Origin: Methanomassiliicoccus sp.
Lineage (GTDB): Archaea > Thermoplasmatota > Thermoplasmata > Methanomassiliicoccales > Methanomassiliicoccaceae
DNA length: 64,000 nucleotides
Assembly (NCBI GenBank): GCA_016109435.1
Contig: JAEILR010000007.1
Location: forward strand, 215,116-279,115
Direction of reading: 5' to 3'
This document shows positions 8,885 to 17,527 of the stretch, piece after piece. How positions within the stretch are numbered: the first letter of the stretch is position 1; each line of letters begins with the position of its first letter. The notes beneath the pieces were generated by a model that did not search any database, was not told the origin of the DNA, and saw nothing but the letters and a program-made list of their open reading frames with translations. The position numbers and the translations under genes were made by a program.

Positions 8885-8969
8885 ACCCTCCGGACGGGCG
8901 AGCTTCGGCCGTGAGCCTGTCCAACATTTCATTCCTATATTTCGTTCACAAGATCCGCGGGGGAACAAG

Positions 8970-9905
8970 ATGACGTTCGATGTAAAACGGAGGAAGGGGC
9001 GGTGGCCCTTGAGAGGATCGTCCCGGGCACTAAAGGGCTTTGAGGGCGTCCCCCACCTGGCCTTCCTCGGGATCACCCTCATATCTGCCTCCATGCTGCT
9101 CATGGTGGCCGGGTTCCTCATATTCAATTCGCTACCTGCCTTCAGGACCATCGGCCTGGACGAGATGCTTCTGGGCACCACCTGGGACCCCACCTCCAGC
9201 GTAAAGGCCGCCTACGGGATGCTCCCACTGTTGGGAGGCACGTTCCTGGTGAGCCTGCTGGCCTCGCTCATAGCCATCCCCATCGGGATAGGCTGCACCA
9301 TCTACCTGGCGGAGATCGCCCACCCCAGGGTGCGGGCGTTCCTCAAGCCGGCCATCGAGCTGCTGGCAGGGATCCCCTCGGTCGTCTACGGCCTGTTCGC
9401 GCTCCTGATCCTGCAGAACTGGGTGGCGGCCCTGTTCGGCATCCCCACCGGGTATGTGGCCCTCGACGGGGGCATCATTCTCGCGGTGATGATGATCCCT
9501 ATAATGGTGACATTGTCCGAGGATGCCATCGCCGCGGTCCCCCGGGAGCTCCGGGAGGCGTCCTATGCCCTGGGGGCCACCAGGTGGGAGACCATGCGTT
9601 CGGTCGTGCTCCCGGCGGCGCTGTCGGGCATAGTGGCCGCGATCATATTGTCGGTGATGAGAGCGGTGGGGGAAACCATGGCGGTGCTCATGGCCGTCAG
9701 CCAGACCCCGCTGCTGACCCTCGATCCGTTATCGGGGGTGCAGACCATGACCGCCACCATCGCCATCGAGATGGGCGAGGTCGCGGTGGGGAGCATCCAC
9801 TACAGTGCCCTGTTCGCCGTCGGCGTCATCCTGTTCGTGATCACGCTGGCCATGAACACCGTCGCTGACATCATCATGCTCAGATACTCGGAGGCCTACC
9901 ATTGA
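8970..9905 (+). CDS. pstC: phosphate ABC transporter, permease PstC
   Basis: One of the two channel-forming membrane subunits of the high-affinity phosphate importer. The 311 residues include an N-terminal cytoplasmic stretch, about six membrane segments, the AGIPSVVYGLFAL segment typical of PstC, and the coupling-loop pattern REASYALGATRWETMRSVVLP (in parts: EASYALGATRWE). A GGGGG ribosome site precedes the ATG. The stop overlaps the pstA start by 4 bases. Confidence 0.94.
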   Translation: MTFDVKRRKGRWPLRGSSRALKGFEGVPHLAFLGITLISASMLLMVAGFLIFNSLPAFRTIGLDEMLLGTTWDPTSSVKAAYGMLPLLGGTFLVSLLASLIAIPIGIGCTIYLAEIAHPRVRAFLKPAIELLAGIPSVVYGLFALLILQNWVAALFGIPTGYVALDGGIILAVMMIPIMVTLSEDAIAAVPRELREASYALGATRWETMRSVVLPAALSGIVAAIILSVMRAVGETMAVLMAVSQTPLLTLDPLSGVQTMTATIAIEMGEVAVGSIHYSALFAVGVILFVITLAMNTVADIIMLRYSEAYH

Positions 9906-10753
9906 ACCGCCGGCAGAGGGAATCGTTGTATTTCACCATGTTCCGGGCCTGCGGGGCGCTGGTGGTGCTCGCCCTGGTGGTCATCATCGGGTACATGCTC
10001 ATCGGTGGGGCGGGGGCCATCAGCTGGGACTTCCTGACCCAGCCGCCCAAGAGGTCCAACACCGAAGGCGGCATACTGACGCCGCTGGTGGGCACGCTGT
10101 ACCTGATGGCCATCACCTTCGTGTTCGCCATACCGGTAGGCATACTGTCGGCGGTGTACCTGGTCGAGTACCAGCGTCCGGGCAGGGTCAGCTCCTTCTG
10201 GCGCATCGTGGTCGCCAACCTGGCAGGGGTGCCGTCGATCGTGTATGGCCTGCTGGGCCTGGGACTGTTCGTGTACGCCCTAGGCTTCGGCCGGAGCTTG
10301 CTGGCGTCCGGGCTCACCCTCGGTGTGCTGGTGCTGCCCGTGGTCATCGCGGCCTCCCGGGAAGCCATCCAGGCAGTGCCGCCATCGGTACGCCAGGCCG
10401 CCTTGGCCCTGGGGGCCACCAAGTGGCAGACGGTGCGGCATCACGTGCTGCCGTACGCCATGCCCGGCATCCTGACCGGCGTGATCCTGTCGCTGTCCCG
10501 CGCCGCGGGGGAGACCGCCCCCATCCTGCTGACCGGAGTGGCGTTCTACATGTCCGGGATGCCCGATTCGCTGTTCTCCCAGTTCATGGCCCTGCCCTAC
10601 CACATCTATTCGGTGGCGACCCAGACCGTCAGCGGGATGTCCGGCAGCCCCATGGTGTACGGCTCCGCGCTGGTGCTCCTGGCGCTGGTCATCGGGATGA
10701 ACGTGGTGGCGATAGTAATTCGAAAGAAGTACAGAGAGAAGTACAGGTGGTAA
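9902..10753 (+). CDS. pstA: phosphate ABC transporter, permease PstA
   Basis: The second permease of the importer, 283 residues with about six membrane segments, the LAGVPSIVYGLLGLG signature and the coupling loop RQAALALGATKWQTVRHHVL (in parts). The start codon is TTG at 9902, which overlaps the pstC stop as TTGA; no ATG lies near the family's expected N-terminus. Three bases separate it from pstB. Confidence 0.94.
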   Translation: MNRRQRESLYFTMFRACGALVVLALVVIIGYMLIGGAGAISWDFLTQPPKRSNTEGGILTPLVGTLYLMAITFVFAIPVGILSAVYLVEYQRPGRVSSFWRIVVANLAGVPSIVYGLLGLGLFVYALGFGRSLLASGLTLGVLVLPVVIAASREAIQAVPPSVRQAALALGATKWQTVRHHVLPYAMPGILTGVILSLSRAAGETAPILLTGVAFYMSGMPDSLFSQFMALPYHIYSVATQTVSGMSGSPMVYGSALVLLALVIGMNVVAIVIRKKYREKYRW

Positions 10754-10756
10754 TCA

Positions 10757-11509
10757 ATGTCACAGATCGAGGTTAAGGACCTCAACGTGTGGTTCGACCA
10801 GAACCATGCCCTGAAGAACGTCAGCATGGACATCGAGGAGAAACGCATCACGGCCATCATCGGGCCGTCGGGGTGCGGGAAGAGCACCTTCATCCGCACC
10901 CTCAACCGGATGAACGACACCATCCCCAGCTGCATGGTGAAGGGCAGCATCAAGGTGGACGGTACTGACATCTACGATCCAGAAGTGGACGTCACCCAGG
11001 TGCGGCGCCGGATCGGGATGGTGTTCCAGAAGCCCAACCCCTTCCCCAAGTCCATCTACGAGAACGTGGTCTTCGCGCCCCGCATCCACGGCATCAAGGG
11101 CAAGAAGGAGCTGGACGCCATCGTGGAGCGATCGTTGCGCCGGGCGGCGCTGTGGGACGAGGTCAAGGACCGCCTGGACCGGTCGGCGTACGATCTCTCC
11201 GGCGGGCAGCAGCAGCGGTTGTGCATCGCCCGGGCGCTGGCCATCGAACCGGAGATCATCCTGTTCGACGAGCCCTGCTCCGCGCTGGACCCCATCGCCA
11301 CGGCCAAGATCGAGGCCCTCCTGGAGGACCTCCGGAAGGACTATACCGCGGTCATCGTCACCCACAACATGCAGCAGGCAGCGAGGGTGGCCGACAGCAC
11401 CGCGTTCTTCTACCTCGGGGAGCTGATCGAGCACGGAGAGACGAGCCAGTTATTCGAGAGGCCGGATAAGGAGCTGACCGAGCAATACATCACCGGGAGG
11501 ATGGGCTGA
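10757..11509 (+). CDS. pstB: phosphate ABC transporter, ATP-binding protein
   Basis: The ATPase that powers PstCA, 250 residues, a normal PstB length. It has Walker [10 protein letters not shown] (about 36-44), the PstB-typical [15 protein letters not shown] after the Q-loop, the ABC signature LSGGQQQR, Walker [14 protein letters not shown] and the switch histidine in VTHNMQQA. The stop overlaps the phoU ATG by one base (TGATG). Confidence 0.96.
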   Translation: MSQIEVKDLNVWFDQNHALKNVSMDIEEKRITAIIGPSGCGKSTFIRTLNRMNDTIPSCMVKGSIKVDGTDIYDPEVDVTQVRRRIGMVFQKPNPFPKSIYENVVFAPRIHGIKGKKELDAIVERSLRRAALWDEVKDRLDRSAYDLSGGQQQRLCIARALAIEPEIILFDEPCSALDPIATAKIEALLEDLRKDYTAVIVTHNMQQAARVADSTAFFYLGELIEHGETSQLFERPDKELTEQYITGRMG

Positions 11510-12255
11510 TGGCCACCAAGGTACGCATGGATGAGGAGATCGCCGAGCTACATCGCGAGATCGTGGACATGGGGGGCATGGCCAAGGGGATGGTGGACAA
11601 GGGCGTCCGCTGCCTGCTCACCGGCGATGCCGCCCTCAGGACCGAGATGGCCGATCTGGACCGGGGAATCTACCGCCAGGAGCAGGTGATCGAGAAGCAC
11701 TGCCTGGAGCTGATCGCCCTGTACCAGCCGGTGGCCTCGGACCTGCGCATGATCTCCACCTGCCTCAAGATAATCACCGACCTCAACCGCATCGGGCGGT
11801 ACGGCCGGGACATCGCCGAGCTGTCCGTCACCGTGGACCAGCAGCAGGACATCCGGCGGATCGCGGCGATCCCCCTGATGGCCGACCAGGCGGCGGCGAT
11901 GGTCTCCGAGTCCATACGCACCTTCGTGGAACGGGACTCCGAGGCCGCCCGCAACCTGTTCGTAAAGGACGACGAGGTGGACTCGTTATGGAACTCGATA
12001 TTCCGCGAGGCCCTCACCTACATGATCGAGGATCCCCGCAACATCACCGTGGGGACGCATCTTATCCTCACCGCGAGATACCTGGAGCGGATCGCCGACC
12101 ATGCCTGCAACATCGGTGAGCGGGTGGTGTTCATGGTCACCGGGACCAGGCTCGACCCGTACGCCCGGAAGAAGCCTCCCCGCCTCAACGGGCAGGGCGG
12201 GGGGAAGGTCACCTCCACCGATGGCTATTACGCCATTCCCCTGGATGAGAAGTAG
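11509..12255 (+). CDS. phoU: phosphate transport accessory/regulatory protein PhoU
   Basis: PhoU restrains Pst uptake and links it to phosphate signalling. At 248 residues it has the two three-helix PhoU repeats, each with a metal-binding motif: ITDLNRIGRYGRDIAE (about 85-100) and ARYLERIADHACNIGE (about 188-203). It is the last gene of pstSCAB-phoU. It lacks the AbrB domain of the regulator across the promoter, so this locus has two PhoU-type proteins with different roles. Confidence 0.94.
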   Translation: MATKVRMDEEIAELHREIVDMGGMAKGMVDKGVRCLLTGDAALRTEMADLDRGIYRQEQVIEKHCLELIALYQPVASDLRMISTCLKIITDLNRIGRYGRDIAELSVTVDQQQDIRRIAAIPLMADQAAAMVSESIRTFVERDSEAARNLFVKDDEVDSLWNSIFREALTYMIEDPRNITVGTHLILTARYLERIADHACNIGERVVFMVTGTRLDPYARKKPPRLNGQGGGKVTSTDGYYAIPLDEK

Positions 12256-12289
12256 GGCGGGAGGGATCAAAGGGCCGATGACCGCGCCT

Positions 12290-13231
12290 TCAGCCGGTCC
12301 ATCGCCCTTCCACCACGATGTTGCCGAGGGTCTGGTTGACCTGGGCGCTGAAGAGGGCGCCGTCAGGATAGTTGTCCGACTGGAACCACAGCGGGGTTCC
12401 TCCGAACCCTCCCCGGTCGATCATCTCCGGCTCTCCCAGGCTCCAGCTGCAGATGGTCCTCGCCGATACCGGTCCGCTGAGGCCGAAGCCCACCTGCACC
12501 TCGCCCACCGTGCTGCTCACCAGCACGTTAACGCTGCCGCCCATGGGCGCGGCCTGATCGAAACGGGCGGTTATCGGTCCGGACGATTCCAGCAGAGTGA
12601 GGTTGCACGGCCCCGCCACGGTCACGTTGTTCCACGACAGCACCGACCCCCCGGTGGCGGTCTGGATGCGTACGTTGCCGGCCAGCACCGTGCCGTTCTC
12701 CAGGGACACGGCCGCGCCCTTGACCGTGGAGTTAAGCTCCAGACCCTCCAGCACGACCCCGGAGGCGGTGGAGAGGGCGATCCCTCCGGTGGTGACGCTG
12801 ATGTTGAGAGCGGTGCGCAGGCTCTCCTCGACCACGATGGTGTAGTTCACCCGATCGAGGGAGTAGTACGGCCACGGGGCGTAGGTGTCCAGCGCTACCG
12901 CCACGGCCTGCCCGGCGCTCAGGTTGGCCGAGGTTATGTTGATCCGCAGCGGGGACTCCCCCCCGAAGAGGCCGGAGTGGCCCCGGATGGTGGCCCGGAC
13001 CTTGACCGCGTCGCCGTCCAGCGGGCCGAACCGCACCTCCATTTCCCCCACCGTAGCGGTCACCTGCAGGTCCAGACGTCCCGCGCCTTCCAGGGGGACG
13101 GTGCGGACCTCGTCCACGGCCACGGTGCGATAGTTGAGAAAGAGAAGGGGGATGGCGATCGCGGCCACTATCACCACGGCCACAACGGCGATGGCCGCCA
13201 CTGACAACCTCGCATCGATGCCCGACCTCAT
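12290..13231 (-). CDS. membrane-anchored exported protein of unknown function, beta-rich
   Basis: I do not recognise a firm family. Residues 1-33 hold one membrane segment (LSVAAIAVVAVVIVAAIAIPLLF) after a short charged start, so the remaining 280 residues should lie outside the cell. That part is rich in short alternating beta-type stretches and threonine/serine, with self-similar segments (GEMEVRFGPL near 50, GEVQVGFGLSG near 245). It could be a beta-helix or a DUF4097-like adhesin fold. It is the last of three co-directed minus genes behind the dehydrogenase and the SdpI-like protein, 31 bp after the latter. Confidence 0.6.
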   Translation of the reverse strand: MRSGIDARLSVAAIAVVAVVIVAAIAIPLLFLNYRTVAVDEVRTVPLEGAGRLDLQVTATVGEMEVRFGPLDGDAVKVRATIRGHSGLFGGESPLRINITSANLSAGQAVAVALDTYAPWPYYSLDRVNYTIVVEESLRTALNISVTTGGIALSTASGVVLEGLELNSTVKGAAVSLENGTVLAGNVRIQTATGGSVLSWNNVTVAGPCNLTLLESSGPITARFDQAAPMGGSVNVLVSSTVGEVQVGFGLSGPVSARTICSWSLGEPEMIDRGGFGGTPLWFQSDNYPDGALFSAQVNQTLGNIVVEGRWTG

Positions 13232-13262
13232 CGCCCGGTCCTCACGGTCATCGGCCCACGGT

Positions 13263-13637
13263 CTAGATAAACCTGCTCTTGCCCAAGTCCTCCTTCCCGA
13301 CCTTCCTGGCGTAGAGCACCGAACGCGCTGCTGCCGTCAGGATGACCGCCAGGGGAAGGAGGGTGAACAGGAGGAGCGCCCCCACGTCCTCGTTCATGTC
13401 CACGAACACCGCCGCCGCGCCGATGACGGTGATCAGGATGCCCCCGACCAGCAGCTGCCGGCCCCCGTAGCGGTTGATGTCGTACCACGCCTCCTCCGAG
13501 ACGAAGGCCTGGCGGACCCGGACCCCGTACACGTGGTTCATCGCCACCTTCCCCCTGATGAGGGGGACGGAGAGGCCGATCAGAAGGAGGCCACAAAGGA
13601 TGAACATCAGGCCGATGATCACCCCCGTCTCGTCCAT
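13263..13637 (-). CDS. SdpI-family membrane protein
   Basis: A 124-residue protein with three to four membrane segments and the SdpI-type C-terminal motif YGVRVRQAFVSEEAWYDINR (here near residues 38-57). In Bacillus SdpI gives immunity to a toxin and helps signal; in archaea the family's role is not known. No toxin gene is seen nearby. It follows the dehydrogenase gene by four bases, so it is probably co-transcribed, though a metabolic link is not evident. Confidence 0.75.
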   Translation of the reverse strand: MDETGVIIGLMFILCGLLLIGLSVPLIRGKVAMNHVYGVRVRQAFVSEEAWYDINRYGGRQLLVGGILITVIGAAAVFVDMNEDVGALLLFTLLPLAVILTAAARSVLYARKVGKEDLGKSRFI

Positions 13638-13641
13638 CCTC

Positions 13642-14850
13642 TCATCCGGAGCGGGCCTGGTAGCCCTTCCACTTGGCCTCGAGGCCGGGATCGTTCACGG
13701 TGTCCAGGACGTACCGGGCGAACTCCTGCCCGGTGGCGCCGTTGGAGCGGCCGGTCATGACCAGGCGCTTCTCGTACTGGGTGCACACCTCCAGGGCCAT
13801 CTCCAGCCGCCGCGCCAGTTCCACGAACCCGATGTGGTTCAGCAGCATGGCCGCGCCCTTGATCATGGACGACGGGTCGGCGTACTGGGCCCGCCCCTCG
13901 TCCACCATCCGGGGAGCGGAACCGTGGATGGCCTCGAACATGGCGTACTTCTTCCCGATGTTGGCGCTTCCCGCGGTGCCCACCCCTCCCTGGATCTGGG
14001 CTGCCTCGTCGGTGAGGATGTCGCCGTACAGGTTAGGCAGAACGATGACCTTGAAATCGCTGCGGCGGTACGGGTCGATGAGCTTGGCGGTCATGATGTC
14101 GATGAACCAGTCGTCCCACTTTACATGGGGATAGTCCCGGGCGACCTCCTCGGCGATGCTGAGGAACTTGCCGTCGGTGGTCTTCACCACGTTCGCCTTG
14201 GTGACCACGCTGACCTTGTTAATGCCGTTCTTGTGAGCGTAATCGAACGCCAGCCGGATGATCCTCTCCGAGCCCTGGGAGGTGGCCACGCAGAAGTCGA
14301 TGGCCAGGTCGTCGGTAACGTTCACGCCCTGGCTGCCCAGGACGTAGCTGCCCTCGGTGTTCTCACGGTAGAACATCCAGTCCACACCAAGTTCGGGCAC
14401 GCGGACCGGTCGGACGTTGGCGAAGAGGTCCAGCTCCCGCCTCATAGCCACGTTGGCGCTCTCGATGTTGGGCCAGGGATCGCCCTTCTTGGGGGTCGTG
14501 GTCGGCCCCTTGAGCACCACGTGGCACTCCTTGATCTCCGCCAGGACATCGTCGGGGATGGCCTTCATGACCTTCACCCGGTTCTCGATGGTGAGGCCCT
14601 CGATGACCCTGATCTCGACCCTGCCGGAGGCGATCTCCTCCTTCAGCAGCGCCTCGAGAACGGTCTGGGCCGACCCGGAGATGTACGGGCCGATGCCGTC
14701 TCCCCCGCAGATGCCGATCCTGATGGTCTTCAGCTTCGAGTAGTCGGTCCACTCCTGGTCCGTTCTCATCCTCTCCACCCTCGCTAGCTGCTGCTCCAGG
14801 ATCCTTCCGAAATGCTCCTTGGCCTTCTCGATCGATATCGCATCTACCAT
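13642..14850 (-). CDS. isocitrate/homoisocitrate/isopropylmalate dehydrogenase family enzyme
   Basis: Oxidative decarboxylation of a 2-hydroxyacid with NAD(P). The 402-residue protein has GGDGIGP (about 49-55), ENTEGSYV, KANVVKTTDG, the metal-binding GDILTDEAAQ and EAIHGSAPR. In the substrate loop it reads ESANVAMRR, with Ser131 and Asn133 placed as in isocitrate dehydrogenase rather than the leucine-rich loop of isopropylmalate dehydrogenase. This favours isocitrate or homoisocitrate. It is the natural partner of the synthase and hydro-lyase 7 kb to the left, for 2-oxoglutarate or coenzyme B synthesis. It leads a three-gene minus-strand unit. Confidence 0.83.
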   Translation of the reverse strand: MVDAISIEKAKEHFGRILEQQLARVERMRTDQEWTDYSKLKTIRIGICGGDGIGPYISGSAQTVLEALLKEEIASGRVEIRVIEGLTIENRVKVMKAIPDDVLAEIKECHVVLKGPTTTPKKGDPWPNIESANVAMRRELDLFANVRPVRVPELGVDWMFYRENTEGSYVLGSQGVNVTDDLAIDFCVATSQGSERIIRLAFDYAHKNGINKVSVVTKANVVKTTDGKFLSIAEEVARDYPHVKWDDWFIDIMTAKLIDPYRRSDFKVIVLPNLYGDILTDEAAQIQGGVGTAGSANIGKKYAMFEAIHGSAPRMVDEGRAQYADPSSMIKGAAMLLNHIGFVELARRLEMALEVCTQYEKRLVMTGRSNGATGQEFARYVLDTVNDPGLEAKWKGYQARSG

Positions 14851-14877
14851 GGTCGTTCCCGGTCGTAATCAGGGAAC

Positions 14878-14887
14878 GGATATAAGA
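14878..14887 (-). promoter_or_regulatory. TATA box of the dehydrogenase gene
   Basis: On the minus strand CTCTTATATCC is centred about 33 bp before the ATG at 14850. The transcript would start a few bases before the codon. Confidence 0.5.
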
Positions 14888-14977
14888 GCGATTCCTTGAA
14901 CATCTGGACGATAACGCTGGAACCGCCGCCGGGCGGCGGACCGAAACGATTAACACGTCCCCGCTGGATTCCAGGGC

Positions 14978-16267
14978 ATGGAAGCTGACGCGCGGTTCGT
15001 TCACACCGACCCGCTGGGGAAGGCATCGCAGGGCGAAGGCAAGGTCTCGGTGGGCGAGGACGCCGTGGTGCTGCGCCCCGCGCAGGGGAACGCCCGCTGC
15101 GTCTCCCTCCGCGACATCGTGAGCATCGGCTCCGGAGGGTACAAGCTCCAGGTGTCCATGGTCGACGGGAGCGGGATGGAGCTGTCGCAGCTGGGCCACC
15201 GCTTCGAGGACATCGTGCGGGAGCTGCACAGGGCGCGCAACGAGCTGATCATGAAGGACCTGCTCATGGGCGAGAGGCTGCGCAAGCAGGGGGTGAAGGC
15301 CGAGCTCCGCGCGCCGTTCAGGGGAGCGGAGGGGCAGTGCGAGGTCCGGCTGTACGACACCGCCATCGTACTGATGCCCCTCCGCAGCACCGTGGCCAGG
15401 GTCCGCTACGCGGACGTCCGGGGGATCGAGGCCCGGGACTACGTGCTCAGGATCGAACTGGACAGCGGGGAGCAGCTCGTCCTGGGGATGCTGGGCCGGG
15501 AGCTGGACCCCCTGTGGAAGGGGATCTCGGATGCCATGGCCGAGCTGGAGGCGAACGTCCAGGCGACGGTGAAGGACATCTACCCGGATGCTTCCGGCGA
15601 TGTCCTGACCTCGGCCTCGAGCCTGCTCAAGGAGGGCCGCGCGGCCTCCCGCCGGGACCTGGAGGGCGTGGACCCGAGGCTGTTCGCGGCCCTGGAGGCA
15701 CGCCTGAGGGCCGCGGGCATGGGCGGGGAGTATGATCACCTGACGTCCCTCGGCCGCAGGGACATGGTGCGCATCGGGCTCAAGCGCTCCCTGGCGAAGC
15801 AGGAGGAGGACTACATCTGGTTCATGGTCCCCATCCTGGGAAAGGAGGGCAACGCGGTGGCGATGGAGGCGACCTCAGGGCCCTCCGGAGGGCGAGCCAC
15901 CTACTTCTTCCGCATCGCCCCCCGGGCCGGATACCCGTCGATGGACGACGACGCCAGGTTCGGGGAGGCGGAGCGGTGCATGGACGCCCTCACCGCCGCC
16001 CTCCAGGACGTCAACTTCCGGAGGCAGCCGATCTACCTCAAGGACGTGGACCTGCTCAAACCGCAGTACTCCAAGTACCGCTTCTCGGTCATCCTCATGC
16101 CCGCCCTGAGAGACCTCCGGGACCGGTTCATAGGGCGGGTGGCGCACACTTCACCGGAGGAGTGGACCGCCAAGGTCACCGAGCTGCTGGCGTTCAACGC
16201 CAAGGCCCGCGGCAGCGAGAAGTGGGCATCCGCCGGGGAGGCCGAGGAGAGCGGGGAAGAGGACTGA
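14978..16267 (+). CDS. conserved archaeal-type protein with two PH-like segments, unknown function
   Basis: A soluble 429-residue protein with no signal or membrane segment. Residues about 15-85 and 105-190 look like two related beta-barrel (PH-like) segments (VSVGEDAVVLRPAQGNARCVSLRDIVSI against VRLYDTAIVLMPLRSTVARVRYADVRGI, in short pieces). The rest (about 205-405) is a mixed alpha/beta part, and the last 20 residues are acidic. The double-PH beginning recalls archaeal taxis adaptor CheF, but no chemotaxis or archaellum gene is nearby and the third part does not fit. It is divergent from the dehydrogenase. I cannot name a function. Confidence 0.6.
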   Translation: MEADARFVHTDPLGKASQGEGKVSVGEDAVVLRPAQGNARCVSLRDIVSIGSGGYKLQVSMVDGSGMELSQLGHRFEDIVRELHRARNELIMKDLLMGERLRKQGVKAELRAPFRGAEGQCEVRLYDTAIVLMPLRSTVARVRYADVRGIEARDYVLRIELDSGEQLVLGMLGRELDPLWKGISDAMAELEANVQATVKDIYPDASGDVLTSASSLLKEGRAASRRDLEGVDPRLFAALEARLRAAGMGGEYDHLTSLGRRDMVRIGLKRSLAKQEEDYIWFMVPILGKEGNAVAMEATSGPSGGRATYFFRIAPRAGYPSMDDDARFGEAERCMDALTAALQDVNFRRQPIYLKDVDLLKPQYSKYRFSVILMPALRDLRDRFIGRVAHTSPEEWTAKVTELLAFNAKARGSEKWASAGEAEESGEED

Positions 16268-16342
16268 GGGAGAGGCGCCCGGCGCCCCCTCGTCCGACCC
16301 CGCGCCGCTACGATTCTCGTTATCAGTTCCTATGTTAAGAAA

Positions 16343-16352
16343 AACATATATC
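16343..16352 (+). promoter_or_regulatory. TATA box of the zinc-ribbon gene pair
   Basis: AACATATATC lies about 42 bp before the ATG at 16389, giving a predicted leader of roughly 15 bases that holds the ribosome site GGAGAGGGGA. Confidence 0.5.
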
Positions 16353-16388
16353 ATTAACAGATATATGACCGGGAAGGAGAGGGGAGCA

Positions 16389-16730
16389 ATGCCAGGTTAC
16401 ATGAAGCCTTGTCGTTACTGCGGAGAGCTGGTGCCACCGGACTCCAACACCTGCCCCATGTGCGGGAAGTGGAACCCGGTCGACGAGCTGCGCTGTCCCA
16501 AGTGCCGATCTCCGACCAAGGAGGGGTGGAAGGTCTGCTCCGGGTGCGGGCAGTCGCTCAGCGTCAACTGTCCGTACTGCGGCAAGCAGACGTTCTTCGG
16601 CGACCACTGCCAGCATTGCGGAGCGAGGCTCATGGTCAAGTGCCAACAGAAGCGATGCGGCTTCGAGCAGCCTCCCCTGGGACCGATCTGCACCAAGTGC
16701 AACAAGCCGATATCGGGGGCCAAGAAATGA
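16389..16730 (+). CDS. multi-zinc-ribbon protein, unknown function
   Basis: A 113-residue protein made of five consecutive CxxC-type zinc ribbons: CRYCG, CPMCG, CPKC, CSGCG, CPYCG, CQHCG and CTKC are spaced along its length. The ATG at 16389 follows a strong purine-rich ribosome site; an in-frame ATG at 16332 lies upstream of the predicted transcription start and is rejected. It overlaps the next gene by four bases (ATGA), so the two products are probably made together and may form a complex. No nucleic-acid or enzyme domain is seen. Confidence 0.7.
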   Translation: MPGYMKPCRYCGELVPPDSNTCPMCGKWNPVDELRCPKCRSPTKEGWKVCSGCGQSLSVNCPYCGKQTFFGDHCQHCGARLMVKCQQKRCGFEQPPLGPICTKCNKPISGAKK

Positions 16731-17392
16731 GCAAGATGATAGCTTTCAACGACAACTACTCGGACGACAGCACGGATGCCGGATTCACCTTCACCTTCTT
16801 CTGCGATAAGTGCAGCGAGGGGTACAAGACCCGGTTCATCGCGTCCAAGACCTACAAGAAGAGAGGTCTCTTCGACAACATCGGAAAGATCGCCAGCGCC
16901 GCCGGCTCGCTGGCCAGCAGCCACGGCCTGGGCACCGCCGGCCGCGCCGGGGCGGACGTCATGGGCTCCAAGTTCGAAGGCCAGTCCCCGGCCTGGCACA
17001 AGGAGCACGAGGCCGCCTTCGAGGAGGCCCAGAACGAGGCCAGGGGCCACTTCCACCGCTGCCCTCGCTGCCAAAAGTGGGTGTGCGACAACGACTGGAA
17101 CCCCGAGGCCTCGCTGTGCGTGGACGACGCGCCGCTGGAATCGGTGGAGGTCGCCGCGGCGAGGGCCGACAAGATGAAGCGGGACATCGAGAAGAAGGCC
17201 GAGGAGACCACGGTGTTCACCGGGGAGATCGACCAGCGGCAGGCCATATGCCCCAAGTGCGGGAAGCCCGCCGGACAGGGCAAGTTCTGCAACAACTGCG
17301 GCGCCCCCATGGGAATGCCCAAATGCCCGACATGCGGCGCGCAGAACCCCCCCGGGGCCAGGTTCTGTTCCGAATGCGGCGGCAAGATCTGA
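16727..17392 (+). CDS. zinc-ribbon protein paired with the preceding multi-ribbon protein
   Basis: This 221-residue protein starts MSKMIAFNDNYSDD, overlapping the previous stop. An N-terminal CDKC pair, a glycine/alanine-rich helix (about 50-75), a central CPRC...CDNDW ribbon and a C-terminal double zinc ribbon (CPKCG, CNNCG, CPTCG, CSECG) follow in order. The C-terminal double ribbon is a common archaeal/bacterial protein-interaction end. Function is unknown; the coupling to its neighbour suggests a shared role. Confidence 0.7.
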   Translation: MSKMIAFNDNYSDDSTDAGFTFTFFCDKCSEGYKTRFIASKTYKKRGLFDNIGKIASAAGSLASSHGLGTAGRAGADVMGSKFEGQSPAWHKEHEAAFEEAQNEARGHFHRCPRCQKWVCDNDWNPEASLCVDDAPLESVEVAAARADKMKRDIEKKAEETTVFTGEIDQRQAICPKCGKPAGQGKFCNNCGAPMGMPKCPTCGAQNPPGARFCSECGGKI

Positions 17393-17527
17393 GCCGGAGT
17401 TAGGTTCCGGGGCGGGGAGGTCTGGGGATTGAATCTGATGGACAGAACGGGACGGTGAATTACGTACCGGGAAAAGAACTGGACAAGGAGGTTCTTCACC
17501 GTCTGGACCGGCCAGGCCTTCTCCCTG

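Noticed and set aside
13134..14787. Long plus-strand frames opposite the dehydrogenase and SdpI-like genes
   Set aside because: The minus-strand genes have clear families; the plus frames show the Asp/Gly/His bias typical of antisense readings in GC-rich DNA.
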